From contig UCJD01000067.1 of assembly GCA_900472605.1 (NCBI GenBank), positions 1 to 64,000 on the forward strand: DNA of 64,000 nt, written 5' to 3'. Both the position numbers and the translations under genes were made by a program. Source of the stretch: Hyphomicrobiales bacterium (lineage in GTDB: Bacteria; Pseudomonadota; Alphaproteobacteria; Rhizobiales; Rhizobiaceae). Each line of letters opens with the position of its first letter. Within the stretch, counting starts at the first letter, position 1. The notes beneath the pieces are model-generated. The model was given only the letters and a program-made list of their open reading frames with translations. It ran no database searches and was not told the origin of the DNA. Of this stretch, positions 45,985 to 55,203 are shown piece after piece.

Positions 45985-46410
45985 CAGTTCGGAGAGTTCG
46001 CGGCGCAGGTCAGCGGGCATTTCCGCGACGCCCTCGCCCAGCGTGTCGAGGTCGCGCGGACGATCTTCTTCCGGATAATAACGCCAGCCCTGAAAGGCCC
46101 GTTTCGGCTGTACCGCCGTTTCGATGACCTCGGGACCGAGCACCAGGTGGCAGCGGCCGATACCCTCGCCATCGGTAAAAGCCTGGATATCGAGCAGCTT
46201 CTGCCGCGCCTGAACCTGGCCCTTGATCACCCAATAGAGTGAGCCGCCGTCGAGCAGCTCCTCGACCCGCTTCGGGACCATTCGGGTGGTATGAACGGAA
46301 TGCGGTTCCATGCCGGCGGCGATCGCCCTCAAGGAGCGTTCGGCCACCCATTCGCGCAAGTCGTCGATTGAGTCGGCGCCGACGCAGAGTTTGATAAGAT
46401 GCAATGCCAT
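45973..46410 (-). CDS. DUF1489-family protein
   Basis: A 145-residue cytosolic protein of the DUF1489 family: it begins MALHLIKLCVGADSIDDLREW and contains PKRVEELLDGGSLYWVIKG, both standard. The family is widespread in alphaproteobacteria without known function. The start at 46410 is chosen because it is where the homology begins; the frame stays open 26 codons upstream without a site. It converges on the small hypothetical gene, with a hairpin between them. Confidence 0.85.
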   Translation of the reverse strand: MALHLIKLCVGADSIDDLREWVAERSLRAIAAGMEPHSVHTTRMVPKRVEELLDGGSLYWVIKGQVQARQKLLDIQAFTDGEGIGRCHLVLGPEVIETAVQPKRAFQGWRYYPEEDRPRDLDTLGEGVAEMPADLRRELSELGLL

Positions 46411-46534
46411 ACCGCCGTTCAAATCCTTTTGCGCGGCAGCGTCAAGCGGCTTGACCGTGCCGGCGGCCCGTAGCCGCCGGTTTTCCAATCACAGTGTGAT
46501 GCGATGTCCGGGCCGCGATAGCCGGCCCGACCGA

Positions 46535-47941
<1,407 letters not shown>

Positions 47942-48126
47942 GGGTGCGTCCTGTTGAGAATTTACTGATTGAAGCTACGCCAGCGCGGCCTGCCATCCGT
48001 TCGGACCACCGACATAGCATTTCACGCGTGCGACATCATCCTGTGAAAGCTTGCATGTCCGCCCGTTGTTGCGGTCAGCGCTTCTATCTATAGAGTGGGC
48101 GCGTGGAGAGGGACTGAATCAATATA

Positions 48127-48894
48127 ATGATGACGACACCAGATTACATCGCCCTGTGCTTCTTCGCGCTCATGTGGTTCGGCTACGCGCGCCTTCTGCG
48201 CAGCGCCAGCCTCTTCGGCCGCACCAGTCTCACGCATGCGATGATCGAGCGCAGGCGCGAATGGATCTACAATTCACTGCGCCGCGACCTGAAGATGATC
48301 GACACGCAGATCATGGCCGGCCTGCAGAACGGCACGGCCTTCTTCGCTTCCACCTCGATCTTCGCGGTCGGCAGCTGCTTCGCGCTGCTCGGAGCGACGG
48401 AAAAGGTCGACGCGGTGTTTGCCGATCTGCCTCTGGTCCTGCATAGCGGACACGCGGTGTTCGAGATGAAGGTCGGCGGGCTGGCGGCCCTGTTCGGCTA
48501 CGCCTTCTTCAAATTCGGCTGGTCCTACCGGCTGTTCAACTACTGCACCATCCTGTTCGGCGGCATCCCGATGATGCGCGACACCGAAAACGACGTTCTG
48601 GCGGCGGAACGGGCCGCCGAGCGCGTGATCCGCATGAACATCATCGCCGGCGGTCATTTCAACGAGGGGCTCAGGGCAATCTTCCTGTCGATTGGCTATC
48701 TCGGCTGGTTCATCAACCCCTACATCTTCATGCTGACGACCACCATCGTCATCGTCGTCCTGACGCGGCGGCAATTCTTCTCGGAGGCGCGCCTGGCGAT
48801 CATGGATCGCGAGCCGTCATCAAATCTCCACCTTTCTCCTATTCCCCGCAGCAATCCGTCAATCGACGGAAACGACTCATCTGGGGGATTGTGA
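48127..48894 (+). CDS. DUF599-family membrane protein
   Basis: A 255-residue protein of the DUF599 family with about four hydrophobic helices. Landmarks are YIALCFFALMWFGYARLL, then FGRTSLTHAMIERRREWI and GGHFNEGLRAIFLSIGYLGW, and a final helix ending TTTIVIVVLTRRQFF. The C-terminal 25 residues are polar. The family role is unknown. The next gene starts directly after its stop codon (TGA then ATG), so the two are probably one unit. Confidence 0.85.
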   Translation: MMTTPDYIALCFFALMWFGYARLLRSASLFGRTSLTHAMIERRREWIYNSLRRDLKMIDTQIMAGLQNGTAFFASTSIFAVGSCFALLGATEKVDAVFADLPLVLHSGHAVFEMKVGGLAALFGYAFFKFGWSYRLFNYCTILFGGIPMMRDTENDVLAAERAAERVIRMNIIAGGHFNEGLRAIFLSIGYLGWFINPYIFMLTTTIVIVVLTRRQFFSEARLAIMDREPSSNLHLSPIPRSNPSIDGNDSSGGL

Positions 48895-49881
48895 ATGAAC
48901 GTTCCGGCGACGGAGACCGCAGCGGGATCAAGACCGCCGCGCATCGGCTTGCTCGACACGCTGCGTGGCGCGGCATTGGTCGCCATGGCGACCTATCACT
49001 TCACCTGGGATATGGAATTCGTCGGCTACCTTGCGCCTGGAACTGCCGAGACCGGATTGCTGAAGCTCTATGCCCGCGCCATAGCCTCGACCTTCCTGTT
49101 CATCGTCGGCATCAGCCTGGTGCTCGCCAATACGCCCGAGACGCGTTGGAATTCGTTCTGGAAGCGGTTCGCGATGATCGCCGCAGCGTCGGCCGCCATC
49201 TCCGTTGCGACGTATTTCTTCATGCCGGGAGAATGGATCTTCTTCGGGATCCTGCACTGCATCGCCGTCTTGAGCGTGGTTGGAGTGCTGTTGTTGCGGC
49301 TGCCTCTGCCCGCGATCGTTGCTGTGACGATCGTTGCGGTCGCCGGCTGGATCGCCGATACATGGATATCGCCGGGCATCCTGTGCTCGCCGTTCTTCGA
49401 TCCGCGCTACCTCGCCTGGATCGGCTTCGCGGAAATGCCACAACGGTCCAACGACTACGTTCCGCTGTTTCCGTGGATGGTGCCGTTTCTGCTTGGGCTG
49501 ACAAGTGCGGCCATTGCTTTGCGTACCAAGCTGCCGGAGAAGCTCGCCAGACTGGGAACCGGATCAAGCCTGCTCGCCCGGATGGGTCGACACAGCCTCG
49601 CCTTTTACCTGATCCACCAGCCGGTGCTGATCTCGATTGCGTTCGCGCTCGCTTACATCGTGCCGCCCGCCAAGCCTGATCCGGTGCAGACCTATCTGCA
49701 GCAATGCAACACATCCTGCAGCCTGCAGGAAGGCGAAGCGCTATGCCGCAGCTTCTGCCAATGCACGCTCGATAAACTCCAGGAGCAGAAGCTGTTCACG
49801 CCGTTTCAATCCGGCGAGATCAAGGCCGATGATGGCCGCATCCTCGGCCTCGCCAGCGAATGCAGCGCTGCCCCTCAATAA
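48895..49881 (+). CDS. DUF1624 (heparan-alpha-glucosaminide N-acetyltransferase-like) membrane protein with Cys-rich tail
   Basis: A 328-residue membrane protein. LLDTLRGAALVAMATYHFTWD (about 19-39) is the DUF1624 signature, followed by seven or more helices. The family transfers acyl groups across a membrane, by similarity to HGSNAT, but the substrate is unknown here. The C-terminus after the last helix (about 263-328) is unusual: it contains QQCNTSC, EALCRSFCQCTLD and SEC, a cysteine-rich motif not typical of the membrane part. Its ATG immediately follows the DUF599 stop. Confidence 0.87.
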   Translation: MNVPATETAAGSRPPRIGLLDTLRGAALVAMATYHFTWDMEFVGYLAPGTAETGLLKLYARAIASTFLFIVGISLVLANTPETRWNSFWKRFAMIAAASAAISVATYFFMPGEWIFFGILHCIAVLSVVGVLLLRLPLPAIVAVTIVAVAGWIADTWISPGILCSPFFDPRYLAWIGFAEMPQRSNDYVPLFPWMVPFLLGLTSAAIALRTKLPEKLARLGTGSSLLARMGRHSLAFYLIHQPVLISIAFALAYIVPPAKPDPVQTYLQQCNTSCSLQEGEALCRSFCQCTLDKLQEQKLFTPFQSGEIKADDGRILGLASECSAAPQ

Positions 49882-49897
49882 GGTTTGCGTGGGTCGG

Positions 49898-50290
49898 TCA
49901 GGTGCCCACGCCGATTTCAGCCAAGCGACCGAGGCAGGCTTCCTCGATGTTGTCGAGTTCGGCAAGAGTGTCGTCGATATCCTTGCGCTTCTGGCGCAGA
50001 TCATCACGCTTCTCGTCGACGCGCGTCATCAGCAGCTTGAGCTGACCGAGCTCGCCCGGCGGCTCCTTGTAGACCTGAATGATTTCGCGAATTTCTGCGA
50101 TGGTGAAGCCAATGCGACGGCCGCGCAGAATCTCCTGGATCAGGCGCCGGTCGGTCGGGCGAAACAGCCGCGTGCGGCCACGACGCTCGGGATGGATCAA
50201 TCCTTCGTCTTCGTAGAAGCGAAGCGTCCGCGTCGAGACTCCGAATTCACGCGTCAATTCAGTGATGCTATAATACTTGCTTACCGGCAT
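49898..50290 (-). CDS. MerR-family transcriptional regulator
   Basis: A 130-residue MerR regulator: the winged helix YSITELTREFGVSTRTLRFY (about 7-26), then FRPTDRRLIQEILRGRRIGF and a C-terminal coiled coil for dimerisation, with no effector domain. It lacks the cysteine pairs of metal sensors. The SD GAGGGG is nearly paired with upstream CCCCT. The promoter just upstream is overlaid by a near-perfect 24-bp palindrome, which suggests autoregulation. Members like LiuR control fatty acid and amino acid catabolism; the target here is unknown. Confidence 0.88.
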   Translation of the reverse strand: MPVSKYYSITELTREFGVSTRTLRFYEDEGLIHPERRGRTRLFRPTDRRLIQEILRGRRIGFTIAEIREIIQVYKEPPGELGQLKLLMTRVDEKRDDLRQKRKDIDDTLAELDNIEEACLGRLAEIGVGT

Positions 50291-50314
50291 GGGCCCCTCG
50301 ATATTCAGGGGTCC

Positions 50315-50343
50315 ATAATATTGACTTTTACGTAATAGTCAAT
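50315..50343 (-). promoter_or_regulatory. promoter and MerR-type operator of the merR gene
   Basis: On the minus strand TTGACT (plus 50337-50342) and TATTAT (plus 50315-50320) are 16 bases apart, a good sigma-70 promoter. A 24-bp palindrome, ATTGACTTTTAC / GTAATAGTCAAT at 50320-50343, has 11 of 12 pairs matched and covers the -35 and spacer. Confidence 0.7.
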
Positions 50344-50367
50344 TTGAGCAACTCGCTTTTGAGTTGA

Positions 50368-51780
50368 CTATATGCCGAACCACCAGGTTGCAATTCCCAG
50401 AAAGGCAAAAAATCCCGTGCAGTCCGTCACCGTAGTGACAAAAACCGACGAGGCGATGGCCGGATCGGCGCCGACCTTGTCCAGCAACAACGGCAAAAGA
50501 ATGCCGGCGACGGCGGCGGCGAAGAGGTTGATGATCATCGCCGCGCCGATCACGAAACCGAGCTGATAATCGTGAAACCAGAGTGCTGCGATGGTTCCCA
50601 TGATCACCGAGAACATGGCGCCATTCGCCAAGCCAACGGCCACTTCCCTTCGGATGACGCGGCCGGCATTATAGATATCGAGATCGCCGGTCGCGAGCGC
50701 GCGCACGGTCACGGTCATTGTCTGCGTACCGGCATTTCCGCCCATTGAGGCAACGATCGGCATCAACACGGCAAGCGCAATCATCTTCTCGATCGATCCG
50801 TCGAACAGGCCGATAACGCTGGCCGATAGAAGCGCAGTACCGAGATTGATCACCAGCCAGAGAAACCGCGACTTCACCGTCGATAGGACGTTGTCCGACA
50901 GCTCTTCGTCGCCGACACCGCCGAGGCGCTTGATGTCCTCGTCGGCTTCCTCGTGGATGACGTCGACCACGTCGTCGATGGTGAGCACGCCGACCAGACG
51001 GTCGTTCTCGTCGACGACGGCGGCGGAGAGAAGGTCGTACTGCTCGAACAGCTGCGCCGCCTCTTCCTGATCCATCTCGGCCGGGATCGGGTGGTTGGTC
51101 TCGCGCATGATCGTTTCGATCTTGTTCTGTCGCTTGGTGCGCAGGATCTTGTCAAGATCGATGGCGCCGAGCAGCTTGAACGTCGGGTCGATGACGAAGA
51201 TCTGCGAGAAGGAATCCGGCAGGTTCTCCTCGTCGCGCATGTAGTCGATCGTCTGGCCGACGGTCCAGAACGGCGGCACGGCGACGAACTCCGTCTGCAT
51301 GCGGCGACCGGCGGAGCTCTCGGGATAATCGAGCGCCCGACGCAGGCGAACGCGCTCTGTAAACGGCAGCTGCGCCAGGATCTCGTCGCGGTCTTCCTGG
51401 TCAAGATCTTCGAGAATGTAGACGGCGTCGTCCGAATCGAGCTCGCCGATCGCGGCTGCGATCTGCTCGTTCGGCATCTGGTCGACGATCTCGCGGCGGA
51501 TCGCCTCGTCGACCTCGGTCAGCGCCGTCATGTCGAACTGGTCGCCGAGCAGGCGAACGAGCGCGAGGCGCTGATCGGGCTGGATCGATTCCAGCAGATC
51601 GCCCAGTTCCGATTCGTGCAGGCGTGCGACGTGCTGTCTGAGGAAGATCGTATCGCGGTCGGCGATGGCAGCACCGACAAGCGCTAGGAAGTCGCTGCGG
51701 ACGTTGCCGTTCTCGTCGTAGAGGTCGGCTTCGCTGTCCTCCGGACGCGTGCGGACGAGCTCTTCTGCGTCGTTCGTCAT
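50368..51780 (-). CDS. mgtE: magnesium transporter MgtE
   Basis: A 470-residue homologue of the magnesium channel. It has the N-terminal superhelical N domain (about 20-150, with Asp/Glu-rich EDLDQEDRDEILAQLP), two CBS domains (about 150-280; VLTIDDVVDVIHEEADED ends the second), and five membrane helices (about 300-470) including VLMPIVASMGGNAGTQTMTV, the pore signature. The domain set is complete; magnesium binding between N and CBS domains gates the pore. No riboswitch is visible upstream. A short 77-base gap separates its end from merR. Confidence 0.95.
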   Translation of the reverse strand: MTNDAEELVRTRPEDSEADLYDENGNVRSDFLALVGAAIADRDTIFLRQHVARLHESELGDLLESIQPDQRLALVRLLGDQFDMTALTEVDEAIRREIVDQMPNEQIAAAIGELDSDDAVYILEDLDQEDRDEILAQLPFTERVRLRRALDYPESSAGRRMQTEFVAVPPFWTVGQTIDYMRDEENLPDSFSQIFVIDPTFKLLGAIDLDKILRTKRQNKIETIMRETNHPIPAEMDQEEAAQLFEQYDLLSAAVVDENDRLVGVLTIDDVVDVIHEEADEDIKRLGGVGDEELSDNVLSTVKSRFLWLVINLGTALLSASVIGLFDGSIEKMIALAVLMPIVASMGGNAGTQTMTVTVRALATGDLDIYNAGRVIRREVAVGLANGAMFSVIMGTIAALWFHDYQLGFVIGAAMIINLFAAAVAGILLPLLLDKVGADPAIASSVFVTTVTDCTGFFAFLGIATWWFGI

Positions 51781-51948
51781 CTTTGCCGCCCTCGCATCTC
51801 TTTCGAAGTTTAGAACGCTTCGACACGCCGGAATTCAATCCGTGCTAGACGAAAGGAATGGGAACGTCCAGCGTTAAACCGTTCATACGGATGACAATTC
51901 GCCAGTCGGGAGATAGTTTCGGCGCATCTGAAATCAGGAGAGGTTTTC

Positions 51949-52443
51949 GTGACCGTCCGCCCCATTCTACGCTTCCCTCACCCGGGCCTGAAAACGCCCT
52001 GCGCGCCGGTGACGTTGTTCGACGACGCGCTCCGCACGCTTGTCGCCGACCTCCTCGACACGATGCGCGCGGCCCCAGGTGTCGGCATCACCGCCGCACA
52101 TATTGGCGTGTTCGAGCGCGTGACCGTCATCGAGCTTAGCCGTGAAGATGGCGTGCGGGTTTACGTCAACCCCGAGATCATCAGCGCATCCGATGAGACC
52201 AGCCGCAATACGGAGGGCAGCGTCTCTATGCCTGGGTCGACCGACGAGGTGATCCGGCCGAACGCGATCCGGTTTCGCTATCATGATATCGATGGAAACA
52301 GCCACGAGGAGGACGCTGAAGGCTTTCTCGCCATCTGCATCCAGCACGAGATCGACCAGCACGACGGTATCTTCTGGCTGCAGCGCCTGTCGAAGCTGAA
52401 GCGCGACCGGCTAATTAAGAAGTGGGAGAAGGCTGGCGGCTGA
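51949..52443 (+). CDS. peptide deformylase-like protein (degenerate active site)
   Basis: A 164-residue protein with the overall fold and length of peptide deformylase, which removes formyl from new N-termini. However, the three signature motifs differ: GxGxAAxQ reads GVGITAAHIG (about 44-53), the metal-ligand EGCLS reads EGSVSMPG (about 89-96), and HEIDH reads QHEIDQHDG (about 130). Thus the metal cysteine is missing and the second histidine of HExxH is replaced. It is probably not an active deformylase. The start is GTG with AGGAGAGG upstream. A normal def is not in this window. Confidence 0.87.
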   Translation: MTVRPILRFPHPGLKTPCAPVTLFDDALRTLVADLLDTMRAAPGVGITAAHIGVFERVTVIELSREDGVRVYVNPEIISASDETSRNTEGSVSMPGSTDEVIRPNAIRFRYHDIDGNSHEEDAEGFLAICIQHEIDQHDGIFWLQRLSKLKRDRLIKKWEKAGG

Positions 52444-52448
52444 ACCGG

Positions 52449-53153
52449 TCACATCTCGACCGGCGCCGGCAGCGGCTTGCGCACGGCTTCGGGCGCGGCA
52501 ATCTGCGAGACCAGTTCTTCCGGGGTCACGAGTCCTCCCGAGATCAGAAGCTTCGCGGCGTCCTCCGGCGACATGTCGAGCAGCACGATCTTTTCGCGCG
52601 GCACGAAGATCAGGAAGCCCGCCGTCGGCACCGGGGTCGGCGGCAGGAAGACGCTGACCATGTCGTGGCCCATGGCGTTGAACTTCGAGGCGATCTCGCC
52701 CTTGGCATCCGTCGCGATGAAGACCATGGCCCAGAGGCCCGGGCTCGGATACTCGATCAGTCCGACCTTCTTGAAGGAATTGCTGCGCTCCTTCAGCACC
52801 GTCTCGAAGATCTGCTTCACGCTCTTGTAGATGACGCGGACCAGCGGCACGCGGCGCACGAGAGACTCGCTGAACATGACGATCTGCTGGCCGATCAGGT
52901 TCTTGCCGAGAAAGCCGATGATGGTAATGATGATCAGGCCGATCAGCAGGCCGGAGCCCGGAACGGCGAAATTCAAATAGTTGTCGGGATCATAGCGCGC
53001 CGGCAGATATGGCTTTACCCAGCTATCGGCCCAGCGCACCACCGACCACGTCAGCCACAGCGTGATGGCGATCGGCGCGCAAATGATGATGCCCGCCAGA
53101 AAATTGTTTCTGATGCGCGTCGCGACCGACAATCGGGGCAGTTTTTCCGTCAT
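52449..53153 (-). CDS. DUF502-family membrane protein
   Basis: A 234-residue protein with two membrane helices (about 19-40 and 68-90) and a cytosolic C-terminus. Landmarks are FLAGIIICAPIAITLWLTW and VPLVRVIYKSVKQIFETVL, plus ATDAKGEIASKFNAMGHD and VFLPPTPVPTAGFLIFVP. The DUF502 family is widespread without a known function. It converges with the deformylase-like gene (six bases between stops) and is followed on its upstream side by the glmS region. Confidence 0.85.
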   Translation of the reverse strand: MTEKLPRLSVATRIRNNFLAGIIICAPIAITLWLTWSVVRWADSWVKPYLPARYDPDNYLNFAVPGSGLLIGLIIITIIGFLGKNLIGQQIVMFSESLVRRVPLVRVIYKSVKQIFETVLKERSNSFKKVGLIEYPSPGLWAMVFIATDAKGEIASKFNAMGHDMVSVFLPPTPVPTAGFLIFVPREKIVLLDMSPEDAAKLLISGGLVTPEELVSQIAAPEAVRKPLPAPVEM

Positions 53154-53268
53154 CGTATGCCGACGAACTCCGTTGAGTTTAGCTGCGATCGGAAATCAGT
53201 GCCCCCGTGCTTTCCGAGCCAAAAACTGCCAGAATTCGCCGCGTCGCACAAGCCTCGGTCGGCCGGCC

Positions 53269-55095
53269 TCACTCGACCGTGACCGACTTGGCGAGATTGC
53301 GCGGCTGATCGACATCGGTGCCCATGAAGACCGCCGTGTGATAAGCCAGAAGCTGGATCGGCAGCGAGAAGATCATCGGCGCGATGATCTCGTCGACATT
53401 GGGAAGAACGATCGTCGCCATGGTCGGCAGCTTGGAGTGCGCGGCACCCGCTTCATCGGTGATGAAGATGATGCGGCCGCCGCGGGCAGCCACTTCCTGC
53501 ATGTTCGACACCGTCTTTTCGAAGAAACGGTCGTAGGGCGCTATGACGATAACAGGCATGTTCTCGTCGATCAGCGCGATCGGACCGTGCTTCAACTCGC
53601 CGGCCGCATAGCCTTCGGCGTGGATATAGGAGATTTCCTTGAGCTTCAGCGCGCCTTCCATGGCAAGCGGATAGCTGGTGCCGCGGCCGAGATAGAGCAC
53701 ATCCTTGCACTTCGACAACTCGCGCGACAGGGTTTCCATCTGCGGCTGGATGGCGTTGAGCACCCGGCTCATGATCCGCGGCATCTCGGCGAGATGGCGC
53801 ACCATCTCCTTTTCCTGATCCGGGCCGATCGTTCCCCTCGCCTTGCCGGCGCCGAGCGCCAGCGAAGCCAGAACGGCGAGCTGGCAGGTGAAGGCCTTGG
53901 TCGAGGCGACGCCTATTTCGGGACCCGCCATGATCGGGAAGATCGCATCCGATTCACGGGCGATCGTCGATTCCTTGACGTTGACGACGGCGCCGATCTT
54001 CAGGCCGTTGTCCTTGCAGTAGCGCAGCGAGGCCAGCGTATCGGCGGTCTCGCCGGACTGCGAGATGAAGAGTGCCGCCTGGGTCGGCTGCAGCGGCATT
54101 TCGCGGTAGCGGAACTCGGAGGCGACGTCGATCTCGACGGGCAGGCGCGCATAGCGCTCGAACCAGTATTTGCCCACGAGGCCGGCGAGGTAGGCGGTGC
54201 CGCAGGCCGAGATGGCGAGACCGCTCACCGACTTGAAGTCGATCGCATTGGCGTTGGCGCTGATCGTGTTGCTGGCGAAATCCACATACTGGCTGAGCGC
54301 GTGGGAGATGACCTCCGGCTGCTCGTAGATTTCCTTTTCCATGAAGTGGCGGTGATTGCCCTTATCGACGACGTAAGCCGTCGTCTGCGAGATCTGGCGT
54401 GGACGCGAGACTTCGTTGCCGTCAAAATCGAGGATCGTGGCGCCATCCTTCGTCAGAACAGCCCAGTCGCCATCGACGAGATAGGTAATCTCGCTGGTGA
54501 AGGGCGACAGCGCGATGGCATCCGAGCCCAAGAACATCTCGCCCTTGCCGTAGCCGACGGCGAGCGGCGGGCCGGAGCGCGCCGCCATGATCGTGTCGGG
54601 GTCCTTCTGGAGCATGACGGCCAGCGCATAGGCGCCGGTCACGCGGTTCAGCATCTTCATCATAGCCGCGCGCGGCTCGAGGCCTTCGCCGATATACTTG
54701 GCGACCAAGTGGGCGACGACTTCGGTGTCGGTCTGCGTTTCGAACACGGCGCCTTCGGCTGTCAATTCGTCGCGCAGCTCGGAGAAATTCTCGATAATGC
54801 CGTTGTGAACGACGGCGACGCCCTTGACGAAATGCGGATGCGCGTTCGTTTCATTGGGAACGCCATGCGTTGCCCAGCGGGTGTGAGCGATGCCGATCGT
54901 GCCTGCCAGCGGCTCGCTGTCGAGGCGCTTTTCGAGGTTGAAGAGTTTGCCTTCGGCACGGCGGCGGTCCATGGCGCCATCGTGGATGGTGGCAACGCCG
55001 GCGGAATCATAACCGCGATATTCAAGCCGCTTCAGCGCATCGACAAGACGCACCGCCACAGGGCTGTTACCAACGATACCAACAATACCACACAT
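53269..55095 (-). CDS. glmS: glutamine-fructose-6-phosphate aminotransferase
   Basis: A 608-residue enzyme making glucosamine-6-phosphate, the first step of UDP-GlcNAc synthesis. The N-terminal glutamine amidotransferase begins MCGIVGIVG, so Cys2 becomes the nucleophile after Met removal; HTRWATHG follows. Two SIS isomerase domains (about 280-420 and 450-590) contain SQSGETADTL and ending LAKSVTVE. The ATG at 55095 is set by MCGIVG; the frame opens nine codons earlier. glmU precedes it on the same strand, about 108 bases away, with a short hairpin between. No glmS ribozyme is seen. Confidence 0.98.
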   Translation of the reverse strand: MCGIVGIVGNSPVAVRLVDALKRLEYRGYDSAGVATIHDGAMDRRRAEGKLFNLEKRLDSEPLAGTIGIAHTRWATHGVPNETNAHPHFVKGVAVVHNGIIENFSELRDELTAEGAVFETQTDTEVVAHLVAKYIGEGLEPRAAMMKMLNRVTGAYALAVMLQKDPDTIMAARSGPPLAVGYGKGEMFLGSDAIALSPFTSEITYLVDGDWAVLTKDGATILDFDGNEVSRPRQISQTTAYVVDKGNHRHFMEKEIYEQPEVISHALSQYVDFASNTISANANAIDFKSVSGLAISACGTAYLAGLVGKYWFERYARLPVEIDVASEFRYREMPLQPTQAALFISQSGETADTLASLRYCKDNGLKIGAVVNVKESTIARESDAIFPIMAGPEIGVASTKAFTCQLAVLASLALGAGKARGTIGPDQEKEMVRHLAEMPRIMSRVLNAIQPQMETLSRELSKCKDVLYLGRGTSYPLAMEGALKLKEISYIHAEGYAAGELKHGPIALIDENMPVIVIAPYDRFFEKTVSNMQEVAARGGRIIFITDEAGAAHSKLPTMATIVLPNVDEIIAPMIFSLPIQLLAYHTAVFMGTDVDQPRNLAKSVTVE

Positions 55096-55203
55096 AAAGA
55101 AATCCCCAGAGCCAGCAATCAATTGCAGGCAGTCGTAACAATTTTCGCTTTTTTCTCAATCGGCCCGGCGGTCACTTTCGGTGACCGCGCGTTACGAAAA
55201 CAA

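Noticed and set aside
55168..55188. 8-bp hairpin GCGGTCAC/GTGACCGC between glmU and glmS as a terminator
   Set aside because: No T-run on the minus strand and the genes are likely co-transcribed; at most a minor stem.
53096..55203. Search for a glmS ribozyme near the gene
   Set aside because: The 108-base leader has no visible ribozyme core; that element is known from Gram-positive bacteria.
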